Positions 62,963 through 64,000 of a stretch of DNA of 64,000 bases are shown one piece after another. The stretch spans positions 1-64,000 of the forward strand of contig CAIRBK010000080.1 of the NCBI GenBank assembly GCA_903876795.1, read 5' to 3'. The notes beneath the pieces were generated by a model, which did not search any database, was not told the DNA's origin, and saw only the letters and a program-made list of their open reading frames with translations. The translations under genes and the position numbers were made by a program. The DNA comes from an uncultured Verrucomicrobiota bacterium (GTDB lineage Bacteria > Verrucomicrobiota > Verrucomicrobiia > Opitutales > Opitutaceae). Position 1 is the first letter of the stretch. The number at the start of each line of letters is the position of its first letter.

Positions 62963-63955
62963 ATGTATTCCCCAGCCCCCAACCGTTACGAAACACCCTC
63001 CATCTATCGCCGTTGCGGACGCTCCGGCGTCCGGCTTCCGCTCATCTCACTCGGCCTCTGGCACAATTTCGGCGGCGTGGACGTGTTTGAAAACAGCCGC
63101 GCCATCGTCCGCCGGGCCTTCGACATGGGCATAACCCACTTCGATCTCGCCAACAACTACGGCCCGCCGCCCGGCTCCGCCGAGGAAAACTTCGGCCGTA
63201 TCCTTCGCGAAGACCTCGCCGCCCATCGCGACGAACTCATCGTCTCCACCAAAGCCGGTTACCACATGTGGGCCGGCCCCTACGGAGACTGGGGTTCCCG
63301 CAAATACCTGCTCTCCTCGCTCGACCAGTCGCTCAAGCGCCTCGGCCTCGACTACGTCGACATCTTTTATCACCACCGCCCCGATCCCGAAACGCCGCTG
63401 GAGGAATCGATGGGCGCCCTCGCGCACGCCGTGCGCAGCGGCAAGGCCCTCTACGTCGGCCTGTCCAATTACAAACCCGAGGAAACCGCCCGCGCCGCCC
63501 GCATCCTGCGCGATCTCGGCACTCCCGCCCTCATCCACCAGCCCCGCTACAGCATGTTCGACCGCTGGATCGAGCCCGCGCTGCTCGACGTGCTCGCCTC
63601 CGAAGGCATGGGCTGCATCCCGTTCTCGCCGCTTGCCCAAGGACTGCTCACCAACCGCTACCTCTCCGGCATCCCGGAGGACGCACGCGCCGCCAAAGCC
63701 CACGGCTTCCTCAAGGCCGACCGCATCACGCCGGCCGTCCTCGACAAGATCCGGCGCCTCGACGGCATCGCCCAAACACGCGGGCAGTCGCTCGCACAGA
63801 TGGCGCTTGCCTGGACCGTGCGCGACCCGCGCGTGACCACCGCGCTGATCGGTGCCAGCAAAGTCACCCAGCTCGAAGACAACTTCGCCGCTCTCAAGAC
63901 ACTCGACTTCACCTCCGACGAACTCTCGCGCATCGACACGATTCTCGCCGCCTAG
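62963..63955 (+). CDS. Aldo/keto reductase (YghZ-like)
   Basis: A 330-residue NADPH-dependent reductase: GVRLPLISLGLWHNFGG, GITHFDLANNYGPPPGSAEE with the catalytic Tyr, VSTKAGYHMW with Lys, LDYVDIFYHHRPD, and FSPLAQGLLTNRYL. This is the YghZ/L-glyceraldehyde-3-phosphate reductase type, with the GPPPGSAE insertion. It follows the GH20-like gene by 12 bases. Confidence 0.93.
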   Translation: MYSPAPNRYETPSIYRRCGRSGVRLPLISLGLWHNFGGVDVFENSRAIVRRAFDMGITHFDLANNYGPPPGSAEENFGRILREDLAAHRDELIVSTKAGYHMWAGPYGDWGSRKYLLSSLDQSLKRLGLDYVDIFYHHRPDPETPLEESMGALAHAVRSGKALYVGLSNYKPEETARAARILRDLGTPALIHQPRYSMFDRWIEPALLDVLASEGMGCIPFSPLAQGLLTNRYLSGIPEDARAAKAHGFLKADRITPAVLDKIRRLDGIAQTRGQSLAQMALAWTVRDPRVTTALIGASKVTQLEDNFAALKTLDFTSDELSRIDTILAA

Positions 63956-63983
63956 CCGCATCATTCGCAGCGACGGCCGCCGC

Positions 63984-64000
63984 CATGAACCTCGTTCTCT
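63984..64000 (+). CDS. Start of a gene cut by the window edge
   Basis: An ATG at 63984 opens MNLVL and runs to the edge. Nothing more can be said. Confidence 0.3.

Overview
The window is GC-rich and gene-dense. It looks like a Gram-negative chromosome, most likely a member of Verrucomicrobiota (Opitutaceae-like). That placement is an inference. It rests on the mix of a full Mla outer-membrane lipid system, RND metal efflux, a eukaryote-like SET-domain protein, a SYLF protein, a Gfo/Idh plus sugar-epimerase plus LacI uronate cluster, weak Shine-Dalgarno signals and many short palindromic and heptamer repeats. No rRNA is present to confirm it. Most of the window is ordinary housekeeping chromosome, with one clear accessory island and several mobile remnants.

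Layout. 1-541: a tRNA-Glu whose 3' side carries an integrase N-terminal fragment and the tail of an IS630-type transposase, so a decayed integration site. 661-5779: purC, a ROK sugar kinase, a fold-back MITE-like element, cinA and the divergent uvrC. 5849-9758: a large PAS-rich hybrid histidine kinase, a frameshifted unknown gene, and a secreted Cys-rich protein. 9858-15840: a copper/silver-type efflux operon (secreted metal-site protein, TolC-like, CusB-like, CusA-like). 15841-20615: an accessory island with a broken type I modification gene, an hsdS-like gene, an unrecognised membrane-GAF protein and a small ORF. It separates the efflux operon from a Cu-type P1B ATPase at 20616-22622, so the island appears to sit inside a metal-resistance locus.

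22803-30572 and on to 31354: small proteins, a phosphodiesterase, a DUF45-type metallopeptidase, a kinase-like protein, a secreted peroxiredoxin, a 51-residue FeoB-associated-like membrane protein, rsmD, and the mlaEFDC+A operon. 31499-36253: uxaC, a sugar isomerase/epimerase and an oxidoreductase, read divergently from a LacI-family regulator (uronate catabolism). 36410-39915: argG-argF-argD. 40050-47207: a lipoprotein, a MATE exporter, a CGS-like PLP enzyme, then exoA-SET-pncC and a YiiX-like protein lacking its catalytic residues. 47287-51342: SYLF protein, zincin, Spy-like protein with a collagen-like tail, flavoprotein and AEC transporter. 51382-54752: argB, argJ, rpsI and rplM. 54875-63955: TorF-type porin, DUF423 protein, cca-type nucleotidyltransferase, transaldolase, a Kef-type antiporter with a C-terminal frameshift, a GH20-like hydrolase and an aldo/keto reductase.

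The arginine genes (argGFD, argB, argJ) lie in separate groups about 12 kb apart and together supply most of the pathway from N-acetylglutamate to arginine. The signals that ordinary annotation does not explain are: several families of short perfect palindromes, some lying inside or across stop codons of genes; heptamer repeats in the uronate operon; the membrane-GAF protein next to dead restriction-modification genes; and enzymes that keep their fold but have lost key residues (the YiiX-like protein, and UvrC cysteines).
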